Shown here: piece after piece, positions 9,125-18,727 of the stretch
Layout: every line of letters begins with the position of its first letter
How positions within the stretch are numbered: the first letter of the stretch is position 1
NCBI GenBank assembly: GCA_003154095.1
Contig: PMCK01000562.1
Location: 19,902-52,938 of the forward strand
Length of the DNA: 33,037 nt
DNA from: Myxococcales bacterium
GTDB lineage: Bacteria > Myxococcota_A > Polyangia > Polyangiales > Polyangiaceae
Reading direction: 5' to 3'
The notes under the pieces: generated by a model
The model's database searches: none
Told to the model about the DNA's origin: nothing
What the model saw: the letters and a program-made list of their open reading frames with translations, nothing else
Translations under genes and position numbers: made by a program

Positions 9125-9331
9125 ATGTCGCAGCCTCTGACGGCCAATGACCTACTACCCCTCGTTGCTCGGCTAGCTCCCCAAGAGCGGGAGCGTTTGG
9201 CTCGCTTGATCAGCGCCACGTCTGAGCGTGATGCCGCTATCTACGCGACCGCGCCGATCAGGCAGGATGAATTCGCTGCCGACGACGAATCCTTGGCATG
9301 GGATGCCGAGGGCTGGGAGGACGTAAAGTGA
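9125..9331 (+). CDS. Antitoxin of a MazEF-like toxin-antitoxin pair
   Basis: 68 aa, MSQPLTANDLLPLVARLAPQERERLARLI..., directly upstream of and overlapping a MazF-like ORF (GTGA overlap at 9328-9331). Confidence 0.75.
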   Translation: MSQPLTANDLLPLVARLAPQERERLARLISATSERDAAIYATAPIRQDEFAADDESLAWDAEGWEDVK

Positions 9332-9654
9332 ATCGTGGTGAGATTCGCTGGTGCACGTTCCGACTGCCTGACAAAAGAAGACCCGTAATGGTCCTAAGCC
9401 GAACTGAGGTTCTTGAACACCTAAACGAAGTGATTGTTGTTCCCATAACGCGGACAATTCGTGGACTGGCAACCGAAGTCGTCCTGACTCAAGATGACGG
9501 AATGCCCGTAACGTGTGCTTTGAACTTCGATCATGTCGCCCTCGCTCAGAAGGATCGCATCGGTTCTGCTCTGAGTACATTTGCGGAATGCACGCTGGCC
9601 CGAAGTGAGAAATGCGCTCCTGATAGCGTGTGGCTTCGAATCCAGCGAAGCTAG
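9328..9654 (+). CDS. MazF/PemK-like endoribonuclease toxin
   Basis: VNRGEIRWCTFRLPDKRRPVMVLSRTEVLEHLNEVIVVPITRTIRGLATEVVLTQDDGMPVTCALNFDHVALAQKDRIG: PemK/MazF fold motifs. Confidence 0.9.
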   Translation: MNRGEIRWCTFRLPDKRRPVMVLSRTEVLEHLNEVIVVPITRTIRGLATEVVLTQDDGMPVTCALNFDHVALAQKDRIGSALSTFAECTLARSEKCAPDSVWLRIQRS

Positions 9655-9817
9655 CTAACTCTGCTTGCACTTGCCGGCTTTCCATTTTGCAAGGTCGTGG
9701 TCAGTGGCAGGAGTGGCGCGCCCGCGCGCTTCGATCATACTCCTGCCACTTGTTCTGGTAACCTGAAACGTGATTGCGAGTCCGCATCGGCCGCAAGTAA
9801 AGCAACCGCCGTTGGCC
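9652..9817 (+). repeat. attC-like structured repeat overlapping the mazF-like stop codon
   Basis: GCTAACTCTGCTTGCACTTGCCGGC ... GGCCGCAAGTAAAGCAACCGCCGTTGGCC as outer arms. Central perfect 12-bp stem AGTGGCAGGAGT (9703-9714) / ACTCCTGCCACT (9739-9750). Terminal GTTGGCC (9811-9817) followed by AGAC. Confidence 0.75.
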
Positions 9818-9952
9818 AGACGAACATGCTTGGCACCCTCATAAGGGACAACGACCGTTCGCCAAACAAGTACGCACATTGTCAATTGCAGCCCCTACTA
9901 CCCGGATGGCAATGCTATCTTGTCCCGATCGGAACTCTACTGAACCTGCTTT

Positions 9953-10603
9953 TTGCCATTGCCGGCTACGGGGGTTTCGACCGTCACCGGCAGCATGACT
10001 ACCAGGCGTCTTCACCACACGGCCACAGTACTTGCCGATGGGACAGTGCTGGTGACGGGAGGGCAGGACAATGTTGACGCTTTCAAAAGCCTCGCAAGCA
10101 CAGAAGTCTACAACCCCGTCGCCGGAACTTGGACGGCCAAGGGCAACATGGGAAAATCGCGCACCTACCACACGGCGACCTTGCTCCCTAGCGGCAAGGT
10201 GCTGGTGGCGGGTGGTGCCGAGTGCTCCTGCAAGATCCCGGTTGGTGCCACTAGTTGTGTGGAGTCGCGGAACGTACTGTCAAGCGCGGAACTCTACGAT
10301 CCTGAAACTGGGACCTGGACTGCTACGGGCAGCATGACTATGGCGCACTACCTCGGCACGAACACGCTGCTCTGCAATGGAACGGTGCTGGCTGTCGGTG
10401 GCTACAACACGAACTTGTCCGACCCAACGCTCGCGAGTGCAGAAATTTACGATCCAACCACAGGGACCTGGACCACTACGAGTTCAATGGCCGCGGCGAG
10501 TTGCTCCCACACGGCCGTGGCACTTGCAAACGGGAAGGTCCTCATAACAGCGGGCGATGGCCGTCCGGGAGGTTACTTTCTAGCGCGATCGGAAGTCTAC
10601 TGA
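9953..10603 (+). pseudogene. Kelch-like beta-propeller protein, probably 5'-truncated
   Basis: Repeated SMTTxRxxHTATxLxxGxVLVxGG...SAELYDPxTGTWTxTGSM units. The N-terminus starts inside a repeat with no signal peptide. Confidence 0.75.
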
Positions 10604-10632
10604 TGACGCCTGCTCGACGTCGGACCTGCATC

Positions 10633-10770
10633 CCCACACGCAATGCATTCGCCAATGCCCAGCACGCGACCATGCGCCAGGATCCCGACGTCATTCTGGT
10701 GGGCGAGTTGCGCGACTCTGAAACCATTGCCCTGGCCATCACCTCCGCCGAGTTTTCGCTGTCGACCGCG
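10633..10770 (+). pseudogene. Fragment of PilT/GspE-type secretion ATPase
   Basis: NAFANAQHATMRQDPDVILVGELRDSETIALAITSAE is the Walker B/Asp-box region of PilT-like ATPases; flanking parts are absent. Confidence 0.7.
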
Positions 10771-10963
10771 CACTCATCGTCAAGAACGGGCAATTGGCGC
10801 ATCATGGCGCTGCTGCACTGCCGATAAACACGGCGTCGTCGGGCGGTACCTTGCCTCCATTTTCCGACAAGATTGCCGGGATAACCGTGATCATCGCGCG
10901 CAGGCGACTGCGACCGCAAGACCCGATGGCACGGCTTCCCCAAGCCCTATATGATTGGGCTGA

Positions 10964-11149
10964 GTGGTTCTCTCCGCTAAATTCCGTCGATGGCGCCGCT
11001 GGCTCATCCTAACCGGAGGACTCGTCGTTGCATACTTAGCTCTGTGTGTTTATCCGCAACCACTCTTCTATACGACGCAGCAAGAAGGCATCGTGGTGCA
11101 CTCGATCCATCCGATACCAGAGGAGATGCGGGCAGTAGTTGTACGCTGA
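10964..11149 (+). pseudogene. Short ORF: single-TM N-terminal fragment of unknown protein
   Basis: RRWLILTGGLVVAYLALCVYPQPLFYTTQQEGIVVHSIHPIPEEMRAVV then stop; looks like a truncated N-terminus. Confidence 0.3.
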
Positions 11150-11371
11150 CTACGTAGCGAGGGACATTGACTATGCTCGGACATGATATCGCCGGGGTCG
11201 CGCGGACAAGTGCTCGGTGCGCGAACATCTGTCCGCCGCAACCTATCGCGGGTTTGACGAGGAATCTGCCCGGTTTTCAGGTGGCATGCGCGATGCTCTC
11301 GTAAGCGCGTACGCAAGCCGCGTCGCCCCTAAGAGCGGACGGCGAATGCGTCATAGACCAGGAGTCGCACC

Positions 11372-12229
11372 ATGTCTGCCCTGTCGTATCGCACCTATAC
11401 CGCATTATTCGGCATCTCCACACTCTTGCTCAGCGGAATCTCGGCGGCACAGCCAGCCACTGGGTCGCCACAGTCCGCTCCGGCGCAAACTGAAAATGAA
11501 GCACAACCAGCAGCGCAGCAGACGTCAACCGAGGGCGAACCGAGCGGGGCCCACGTAGTTGCCTCGGCGCCACCCGCTTCATCGGGGCCAATCGCCAGTG
11601 CGCCCAACGCCGCAAGCCCTGAACCAAACCATGCGCCTCAAAGCGCGCCGGCCCCCGACGATGGTCCACGCACGCTGATCCGAGCAGACAGCAAATTGGG
11701 CGGCTACGGCGGCCTCGACGTGGGATATACGCGCCTAGTCGGCAAGGATGCGGCGCTCGCCTGTGTCGGGGGCGCGCTGCTCGTGGATCACTCATTTTCC
11801 CTGGGCCTCATCGGTTGCGGCAACGCATCGCGGATCTCAGGACAGAATTACGGCAACGTGGTTCACGAAGCGGGCGACCGACTTGAACTTGGATACGGTG
11901 GCCTGGTCGTTGGTTATCACTTCTTTCCAAGGCAGCTTTACAATCTTTCGCTCACCGCGATGTTCGGGGGAGGCGGCGCGGCCATCGTCAATTACAGGGG
12001 CACGTCGTGGAGCGACGATGACTACGACGAACACCGGCACCTCAAGACTCACGATGCGCTGTTCGTGGCTGAGCCCAGGCTGACGGGATACATCAACCTA
12101 ACGCGCTGGGCCAGAATGGGGGCCTTTGCCGGCTATCGTTTCGTCGGTGGCGTCAACATGCAGAATCTTTCAGCAGGCGACCTCTCGGGGCCCGTCGTAG
12201 GTGGCACCGTTCAATTCGGATGGTTCTGA
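11372..12229 (+). CDS. Secreted/outer-membrane hypothetical protein with Ala/Pro/Ser-rich linker and C-terminal beta-strand-like domain
   Basis: Signal peptide (FGISTLLLSGISAAQPA), low-complexity linker, then GGYGGLDVGYTRLVGKDAAL...GGTVQFGWF. Confidence 0.7.
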   Translation: MSALSYRTYTALFGISTLLLSGISAAQPATGSPQSAPAQTENEAQPAAQQTSTEGEPSGAHVVASAPPASSGPIASAPNAASPEPNHAPQSAPAPDDGPRTLIRADSKLGGYGGLDVGYTRLVGKDAALACVGGALLVDHSFSLGLIGCGNASRISGQNYGNVVHEAGDRLELGYGGLVVGYHFFPRQLYNLSLTAMFGGGGAAIVNYRGTSWSDDDYDEHRHLKTHDALFVAEPRLTGYINLTRWARMGAFAGYRFVGGVNMQNLSAGDLSGPVVGGTVQFGWF

Positions 12230-13054
12230 GACTGCATCACCGAACACGCGCGGTATCCGAATTAATTGTCGTGACGCCACGCACACGGCGTGTCGCCCTA
12301 CAAACTCGTGGGGCTTGCCTGAGTGAGTAGTACTGATTCATTCAAGGCGCCCCGACGCCGTGAGCGTCTGGCATCGCTCGCGGTGCGTCTCGAACGGCAT
12401 TGTCCGCGCGACGAGGCTGTCACGGTTCACGTAGAGGTCGAGGAGCGAACCTTCAACCGCAATATTGCGCGCGAGCTCTCGACGCTCGCCGGGTCGATCG
12501 AGTGTCAGCGTGGAGGTGGCTGGTACCGCAAAGTGCCCAGTCTCGATAAGAAGCAATCCTGCACCTTCCGCGACTCGAACCTCGACGGCATGTCCGAGCG
12601 CGATGGATCGCCAGGCGTTGGCGGAGCCAAGCGCGACGGGACTGCGCACGAACGCTTGACGATCGACGTCCCCCCAGCGGCTGCGGCGCCGCGCGTCATA
12701 TACAGCTTGCCCAAAGATACACGCGATATCAGTGCTTCGGGGCTGTCGGGGTAGGTCTGTTGCAATGACCGCAGCAGTGCTAAGCTCCAATGCTGGAGGT
12801 CTTTCGTCTATTGGTGGAGACATTGCCACGGGGGGTTCACCTTCGACGGGTGGGTCCACGAACACTAGTGCATCAACCTGCCCGTCGGGGATTCAGGCTT
12901 CGTGAACCTCGGCATCGGGTTCCGTTGCTGCTCCCCGTGACCCGGCACCATCCATTGGCGTTGGACCCGCCGGTTGCCGTAGCTCCGCCCGGCGACGAAC
13001 GTCCGCCCGTTGCCGGCATGCATCCGCCGCGATCCGCGTTGCTTCGACCGGACT

Positions 13055-14053
13055 TTACTGATTGGCCAGACACCGTGCCAAGAATTCTAGATAACCCGTT
13101 TCATCCGCGCCGTCAAAGGACGAGAAGAGTAAGCCAACTTGCGCGGAGTGCTCACAAAGTTGTTTAGCAATCGTGAGGATATCCTCCATCCCCAACCCCA
13201 GAGCTTGAACCGAATCGAGTAGAACCCGAATAGGCAGATCCGTGGCCAGCGTCTCCATTCTGAGTTCGTTGAGCGACGACACGAGCCGCACGTAGTGGGT
13301 CTCGACGTTATCGCGCGTTGCCGGCAGTGGCGTTTCGTCCTCGTGCTGACACAAACTAACGAGAGAGACGGGCATGTTGAAAGTCGTCAATGCGGACACG
13401 CCGATCGGCACTCGAGTTTGCTGCAAAATTACTTCTATGGCTTCGTCGTTGGGAACGCCCGGATATTCACCGCCGATGATGAGCTTCGAAAGCGAGCGCA
13501 ACGCCAAAGATTTGCCGATGTTGTGAAGCATCCCCGCAAGAAAGATCCCCTCGGACGCGTGTCGCTCTCTCTCAATCACCACAAATGAAACCGCAAAAGC
13601 TTCGGTCATAGCAGCATGAAAGAGCCGTTCCCACCACCCATGGAACAGCTCATGCTCCACACGAAGTTCGACATCGAACAGTGCTCGACACGCTACGCCA
13701 ACCGCAACATTGGCGACACGCTTCAAGCCAAGCAGGGAAATAGCGGTTCGAATCGATTGAACGGGGTCGGCACGGCGATTTGCCGCCGAATTTGCCACCA
13801 TAAGAACGGCGGCACAAATCGCGGGGTCACGCTCGATCAGGTGGGCGAGGCGCCCGATATCGACATCCGGGTGTTCGGCGAGATCGATCACTCGCGAGGC
13901 CATCGCGGGAAACGAGGTGGGCTCCAGCTGATGCCGCTCGAAGTGGCTCAGAACTTGCTTGACAAGTGCACCAAGTGACGAAGCATCGAGCGCGAGACGA
14001 GTTGCCCCCGACTGCCTACCCTTTCGTTTGGTGTTCGATGTTGCGTCAGCCAT
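13055..14053 (-). CDS. HDOD domain protein
   Basis: ATG at 14053. LEPTSFPAMASRVIDLAEHPDVDIGRLAHLIERDPAICAAVLMVANSA...AISLLGLKRVANVAVGVA...GMLHNIGKSLALRSL. Confidence 0.88.
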   Translation of the reverse strand: MADATSNTKRKGRQSGATRLALDASSLGALVKQVLSHFERHQLEPTSFPAMASRVIDLAEHPDVDIGRLAHLIERDPAICAAVLMVANSAANRRADPVQSIRTAISLLGLKRVANVAVGVACRALFDVELRVEHELFHGWWERLFHAAMTEAFAVSFVVIERERHASEGIFLAGMLHNIGKSLALRSLSKLIIGGEYPGVPNDEAIEVILQQTRVPIGVSALTTFNMPVSLVSLCQHEDETPLPATRDNVETHYVRLVSSLNELRMETLATDLPIRVLLDSVQALGLGMEDILTIAKQLCEHSAQVGLLFSSFDGADETGYLEFLARCLANQ

Positions 14054-14255
14054 TGTCCACGATTCGCACCAGAAACGGCCACCGCCGGGACCGCTGTAGT
14101 GTCCGAACAAAAACCCTGAGTTTCTATGCGGTTTGCGTCGCGGCCGAAGAGCCATTCTTACGATTCACCCATAGTCGCAGCGCGTCAGCCACAAGCGGAT
14201 GCTCCGAAGGCCATACCGACGACCGAAGAACCTAAGATGAAATTCTGCTTGCGCA

Positions 14256-15320
14256 TCATCGAACACTTCCCTGGGCGGCATTGGTATTGTAGGACAATCC
14301 TCCCGCTCCAAACCAGGCGCCACCTGATGGGTGGAACGTTCCAAACGTGGCTTTGGCGAACTCAGGATGCCCCCGCAAGACCCGTCGAATGGCCAGATAC
14401 TTATCGGCTGGATCTGATAGCCGGGGTCCGGATAGGCGCACAAAGACGCTTGCGCAGGAGGTTGTTGGCGCAACGAGGGGTTCGTCGGGTTCCGCTTCCT
14501 TCTTGCAGACGGGTTGGATGCGCGTTGGCCGAGGTTCATGCGCAACGGTTGAACCCAAGTGAAAGATGCCGTAGCGGCATTTGCCCGAAATGAGCGAACA
14601 GTCCGGGTGTTTCGCGAGGAGCCACACATCGTTGTGCCCCGTGAGTCCCAGGGCAACTGGCAGGTACGACTCTCGTGTCTCGTCGATGGTTGCTGCAAAG
14701 GGCACTGTCAGCAGTTGCTGTTCGCCGTTCGACGATTGTCGAATGACAATACCGCGGGCTGCTGCGAAACCCGCTGCCCAAAGCGAACCGTCAGGGCCCA
14801 ATTCCAAGGATTCGATGCTAAACCCGGGCTGCAGCAAGCGAATCTTGCTCCAACTCGTGCGGTAACCCCGGCGAGCCACTGACGGGTTGGGGTTCCGGCA
14901 CAGGCTTCGGCGGACCGGCCACGATTTCAAAATGGTGCTCATCTTTTGCCGGCTTTCCCTTGCACGGGTCCACTTTTGGCCTGCCACATCCGTCGTCGGG
15001 TCAAGGCACGCAATCTGCGCCACCGATGCACGGAACGAACTAGCGGTGTCCGGGGACGGCTCTTGCTCAACTGCGTCCGGCACATCCGCAGTTGTTGTAG
15101 GCGTCGGCACTTTGACGGGCGACAAGGTTGCCGATACGGGAATCTTCGACTGTGACGGAGTGCTTGCGGAAAGAGAATTTGCACTTTGGCACGCCACTAG
15201 AAGTGCAGTGATTTCGCAAACAGCCGTACGCCCGAGTAATTTCCTGCATGCGCCTCGCGCGCTCAGCAGCAGCGCCCGCCGAATGAGCCCGGTTGAGGAA
15301 ACGCGAGCGTTTATCACCAT
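14256..15320 (-). CDS. Hypothetical protein (possible beta-propeller-like C-terminal region), start uncertain
   Basis: Long minus ORF with IESLELGPDGSLWAAGFAAARGIVIRQSSNGEQQLLTVP...NDVWLLAKH; convergent with nothing on the same strand. Confidence 0.4.
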   Translation of the reverse strand: MVINARVSSTGLIRRALLLSARGACRKLLGRTAVCEITALLVACQSANSLSASTPSQSKIPVSATLSPVKVPTPTTTADVPDAVEQEPSPDTASSFRASVAQIACLDPTTDVAGQKWTRARESRQKMSTILKSWPVRRSLCRNPNPSVARRGYRTSWSKIRLLQPGFSIESLELGPDGSLWAAGFAAARGIVIRQSSNGEQQLLTVPFAATIDETRESYLPVALGLTGHNDVWLLAKHPDCSLISGKCRYGIFHLGSTVAHEPRPTRIQPVCKKEAEPDEPLVAPTTSCASVFVRLSGPRLSDPADKYLAIRRVLRGHPEFAKATFGTFHPSGGAWFGAGGLSYNTNAAQGSVR

Positions 15321-15759
15321 TCCGATAGTCTCACGGCTCAAGGTAACAATGCCATGGTCTCGGCGACTTGCCGAAGCGTTGCTGCCGAACGGCCGACGCC
15401 CCCCAACTTTGCAACGAAACTCGCCACTCTTGCGCGGCAGGGATTGCGCATCCCAACCTCCATGCGGGGCTGATGTGATTTGTCCCAGCCAGTGCCCCGT
15501 CGCGGCATGCCACAAGAACGCGCCATGCAGGCCGTTACCGACAATGACTCGATCATCGAGGGCAAGGCCACCTAACCGTGGAAGTCGCATCCGAGGGTCC
15601 CGTAGTCGTTCCTTCGGCGGCTCTGCGCAAGGTCACACGAGCTTGCAAGCGCTAGAGCGATGTCCCGTGGGAACGGGCTTCGGTTCAGTGGGTGTAAGAC
15701 AAAAAACAAACGCCGGCGGAGTCGACCAACTGCGCGTCGCGCATGGTAAAAGAGCTGTA

Positions 15760-17826
15760 ATGCCCGCCTGCTCCCATTGTGTACCTGCCGGGGTTCAAGT
15801 TTCTGGCTTCGCGGTTTTCGCAATCTTCAGTTTGGTTGTCGGCTGCAAGGGGAAGTCTGCTCCGTCTGCCGCCACACCCACGCTTCGATCGGCAGGTGCT
15901 GCGAGCGTCCCCATATTCGTTGCCAATCCCTCCACCGCTGATGAGAAGACGCCGCGGCCTCGCTCGAAGGCGAGCCGGCTCGTTGTGGGAGACAACCGCG
16001 CCTGCGCTATCCTCGAGAACCGCACCGTAGCCTGCTGGGGACAAGACAATACGCTAGCCAGTTGGGGACGGGACGGCTCGTCGACGCCCCGTGTCGTGGC
16101 AGGCTTAACCGACGTTGTGGACGTCGCAATCTCCCAAGGTATCGTGGCGGTGCGCTCGGACGGCAGCGTACTTGTAGCTGCTGTGGATGGTCGTGGTCCG
16201 CCCCGCACACTCGAGCGGCTCACAGGCGTCACGCGTGTGAACGGAGACTTTTACTCGTTATGCGCGATCGCTGCCGAAGGTCGAGTGATCTGCTATTCGA
16301 ACCCGCCTTACGAATGGCATAGGGGCAAGGAGGCCGCCGGTTTGGAGGTGCGTGGCGTGCGTGGAGCAACCGAGCTCGGCTTTGGCCGTGACTACGCTTG
16401 TGCGCTGGTCACCGGCGGTGAGGTAAAATGCTGGCGGATGACATCAGCGGTGTCGCCGTCGAAGGTCCTGTCGGCCTTCACTTTGCGCGGTGTGAAGGAC
16501 GTTAGCAGCTTAGCCATGGGCAGCTCGGCCATCTGTGTGCGCCATACGGACGGCAGCGCAGCGTGCTCGAGCCTCAAATCCAGCAGCAAGAAGATTCACG
16601 ACCTCGGCCAGGTCAACGCGCTTGCAATGGATCAGCGGGGCTACTACGGCGATGACGGCGTACCGGTCGTCTGTGCGGCGCACGGAAAGGCAATCTCGTG
16701 CCAACGATTCGAGGATTTTGGCTCGGATTCTTCTACCAAGCTCCCCAAAGCGGGTCCGGTTCCAGCGGGCGAACTCGGTCGTATCGTTGAGCTCGGGGTT
16801 AAAGGGGCCACCGCTTGTGCGCGCGACGAAAGCGGGCTCGTCGCATGCTGGGGTAGTAACGCGGGGGGAGCCCTGGCGCGCCCCGACTTGTGCCATGTGG
16901 ATCGGCCCATGCGAGTCCCGGGCGTCCCCGAGGCTACCGAAGTAGCGCTGGGAGAGAAGTTCAGTTGTGCGCTCAGCGTAGCCGGCGAAGTCTGGTGCTG
17001 GGGAAAGAAGGGCAAGGGGGGTGACGCTCACTGCGGCGAGCCGCACATGGAACGGGTCGCGGGACTCGAACACATCCACCATATCTTTGCGGCCTGGGAC
17101 TATTGCTGCGCTGAAACTGCTGGCGGCGAAGTCCACTGCTTTTCGGGCATCGAGGGGCCTGACCGTCAGCGGCGCCCCGTTCGTGTTCCCGTGTTCGAGG
17201 GGGCACGTTCGGTGGCGTTGCCGCAATCAGGTTGGGACTCGTGGGTTGCCGTAGCGAGCCACGATGGCGAGCTCTTGCTGGGCAAGACGCCGAACCCCAA
17301 CACCCTAGAAGGCCTGTCTCTAGCACCCGTCCGCGGAGTGAGCGGCATCCGGCGCCTTGTGGGCGCCTACGAACTTGTGGCACTCGACGACGCGGGGCGA
17401 GTTTTCGTGGACAGCATCTACGCAGGCAAACTCAGCGAGAAGCGCGAGCGCGGTTCTCTCAACGGTGCCCTCGATGTGGCATACGCAACGGCACTGTTTG
17501 CGGGCGGGCAAATCCGAAGCTTCATGCAGTCTGGACCGGAAGATACGAGCGGTGTGATCCGCGAAAACAGCCCCATCGTTTCGTTACTCGAAGGCCCCGA
17601 GCCGTGCGGGCGCACGGCGTCCGGCAATGTCATGTGCTTCATAGGAAGCAAAGACGAGGTGCTGCTCGAGGGCATGAAGAGCTCGGCGGGTAGCAAACAC
17701 GGGCATCTGTGTGGAGTTGACGCACAAGGTCGCGTCTTTTGCCGTGGTCATAACGATACCGGACAGTGCGGCGTCAGCGTCGGGATCGACGCCTCCGAGG
17801 TTCCGCTCACCGTGCCATTACCGTGA
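15760..17826 (+). CDS. RCC1-repeat-like secreted lipoprotein
   Basis: MPACSHCVPAGVQVSGFAVFAIFSLVVGCKGKS (lipobox-like), then repeated CAxxxxGxVxCWG units (RACAILENRTVACWGQ, FSCALSVAGEVWCWGKK, VACWGSN). Confidence 0.85.
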   Translation: MPACSHCVPAGVQVSGFAVFAIFSLVVGCKGKSAPSAATPTLRSAGAASVPIFVANPSTADEKTPRPRSKASRLVVGDNRACAILENRTVACWGQDNTLASWGRDGSSTPRVVAGLTDVVDVAISQGIVAVRSDGSVLVAAVDGRGPPRTLERLTGVTRVNGDFYSLCAIAAEGRVICYSNPPYEWHRGKEAAGLEVRGVRGATELGFGRDYACALVTGGEVKCWRMTSAVSPSKVLSAFTLRGVKDVSSLAMGSSAICVRHTDGSAACSSLKSSSKKIHDLGQVNALAMDQRGYYGDDGVPVVCAAHGKAISCQRFEDFGSDSSTKLPKAGPVPAGELGRIVELGVKGATACARDESGLVACWGSNAGGALARPDLCHVDRPMRVPGVPEATEVALGEKFSCALSVAGEVWCWGKKGKGGDAHCGEPHMERVAGLEHIHHIFAAWDYCCAETAGGEVHCFSGIEGPDRQRRPVRVPVFEGARSVALPQSGWDSWVAVASHDGELLLGKTPNPNTLEGLSLAPVRGVSGIRRLVGAYELVALDDAGRVFVDSIYAGKLSEKRERGSLNGALDVAYATALFAGGQIRSFMQSGPEDTSGVIRENSPIVSLLEGPEPCGRTASGNVMCFIGSKDEVLLEGMKSSAGSKHGHLCGVDAQGRVFCRGHNDTGQCGVSVGIDASEVPLTVPLP

Positions 17827-17830
17827 GCAT

Positions 17831-18727
17831 TCAACGAAACTCGTACGCAAAGCTAAACAGACCTCGCTGCGGCGTATCTTTATCGAATGAACTAGTCAAG
17901 AGAGCCGAAATGTCGAATTGTTCCTCGTTGCCTGCTAGGATTCCTAGCCGTAGGCCCCCCTCGCGAACTACGTGGTTCTGAATCGATGTGGTCGGTGCGA
18001 GCCACTGAACGAATTCATTCGAGTACCAGCGATAGCCTACGAGCAACGCAGGTCCGACGTAGAAACGCTCGAAGGGCCCGAAGTAGGCTGAGACGCTCCC
18101 TTCGGCCTCGGATAGCGTGAGCTGTTTCGAGTTGCCGGACTCGTCCGTGACGATTCTCAGGCCCAAAGTACCGATGAGCTGCGCGTGGATTCCGACGAGC
18201 TCAGTCAATTGTTTGCGGAGCCCGACGTGGGCCACGAACATTCCGGCTGTCTTTAGGCTATTATCCATGCTGACGCCGCCCGTACCAAGACCGATCGCGT
18301 ATCGCGGCCAATACCGGGCACGGCGACGTCGCTTGATGCTGCGGATCGCGTCGCGCTCGTGTTCTGCCGCCTTGGCGATTTCCAGCGCTATGTTGCGAGG
18401 AGTCACCACCTGAACACAGATGCCATCGACGCCGCATACGCTCCCGGCTGGGCAGGCTTCTTGGCACAACGCCGCGCAATCGCCCCATTGGCACACAGGG
18501 ACAGTCAAGAATATCGGTGCCGGCGCAGCTCCAGCTACCGGCGCGGGTGCAGCTGCCGGTGCGCGTGCAGACGCAGGTACTTGATCAGATGCTGGCGTTG
18601 GTGCGGGCGCAGGATCTGATGCCGGCACGAATGTCGGCGCGGGTGCGGGTGCCGGCTGTCCCAAGGCTAATCGAGTGACAGTTATTGCCAACGCGACGTT
18701 GCTCCAATGCCCGGCAAGCCTGCGCAT
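17831..18727 (-). CDS. Secreted hypothetical protein with Pro/Ala-rich repeat linker and Cys-rich segment
   Basis: Signal-like N-terminus, (A/P)-rich APAPAPTFVPASDPAPAPTP..., CQWGDCAALCQEACPAGSVCGVDGICVQ, C-terminal beta-rich region. Confidence 0.65.
   Translation of the reverse strand: MRRLAGHWSNVALAITVTRLALGQPAPAPAPTFVPASDPAPAPTPASDQVPASARAPAAAPAPVAGAAPAPIFLTVPVCQWGDCAALCQEACPAGSVCGVDGICVQVVTPRNIALEIAKAAEHERDAIRSIKRRRRARYWPRYAIGLGTGGVSMDNSLKTAGMFVAHVGLRKQLTELVGIHAQLIGTLGLRIVTDESGNSKQLTLSEAEGSVSAYFGPFERFYVGPALLVGYRWYSNEFVQWLAPTTSIQNHVVREGGLRLGILAGNEEQFDISALLTSSFDKDTPQRGLFSFAYEFR

Noticed and set aside
12323-12865. Overlapping ORFs on both strands (12323-12754 plus; 12338-12865 minus)
   Set aside because: Neither has a recognisable domain, and the minus ORF's start lies antisense to a GGS-type linker remnant read on the plus strand (SSNAGGLSSIGGDIATGGSPSTGGSTNTSAS). 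I could not choose a strand.
14887-15759. N-terminal 291 codons of the 979-aa ORF
   Set aside because: They overlap a minus-strand ORF and lack protein-like character; the RCC1-like lipoprotein more plausibly starts at 15760.
18530-18660. Repetitive GGCGC/GGTGC-type sequence
   Set aside because: Explained by the Ala/Pro-rich linker codons of the minus-strand CDS 17831-18727, not an independent DNA repeat.
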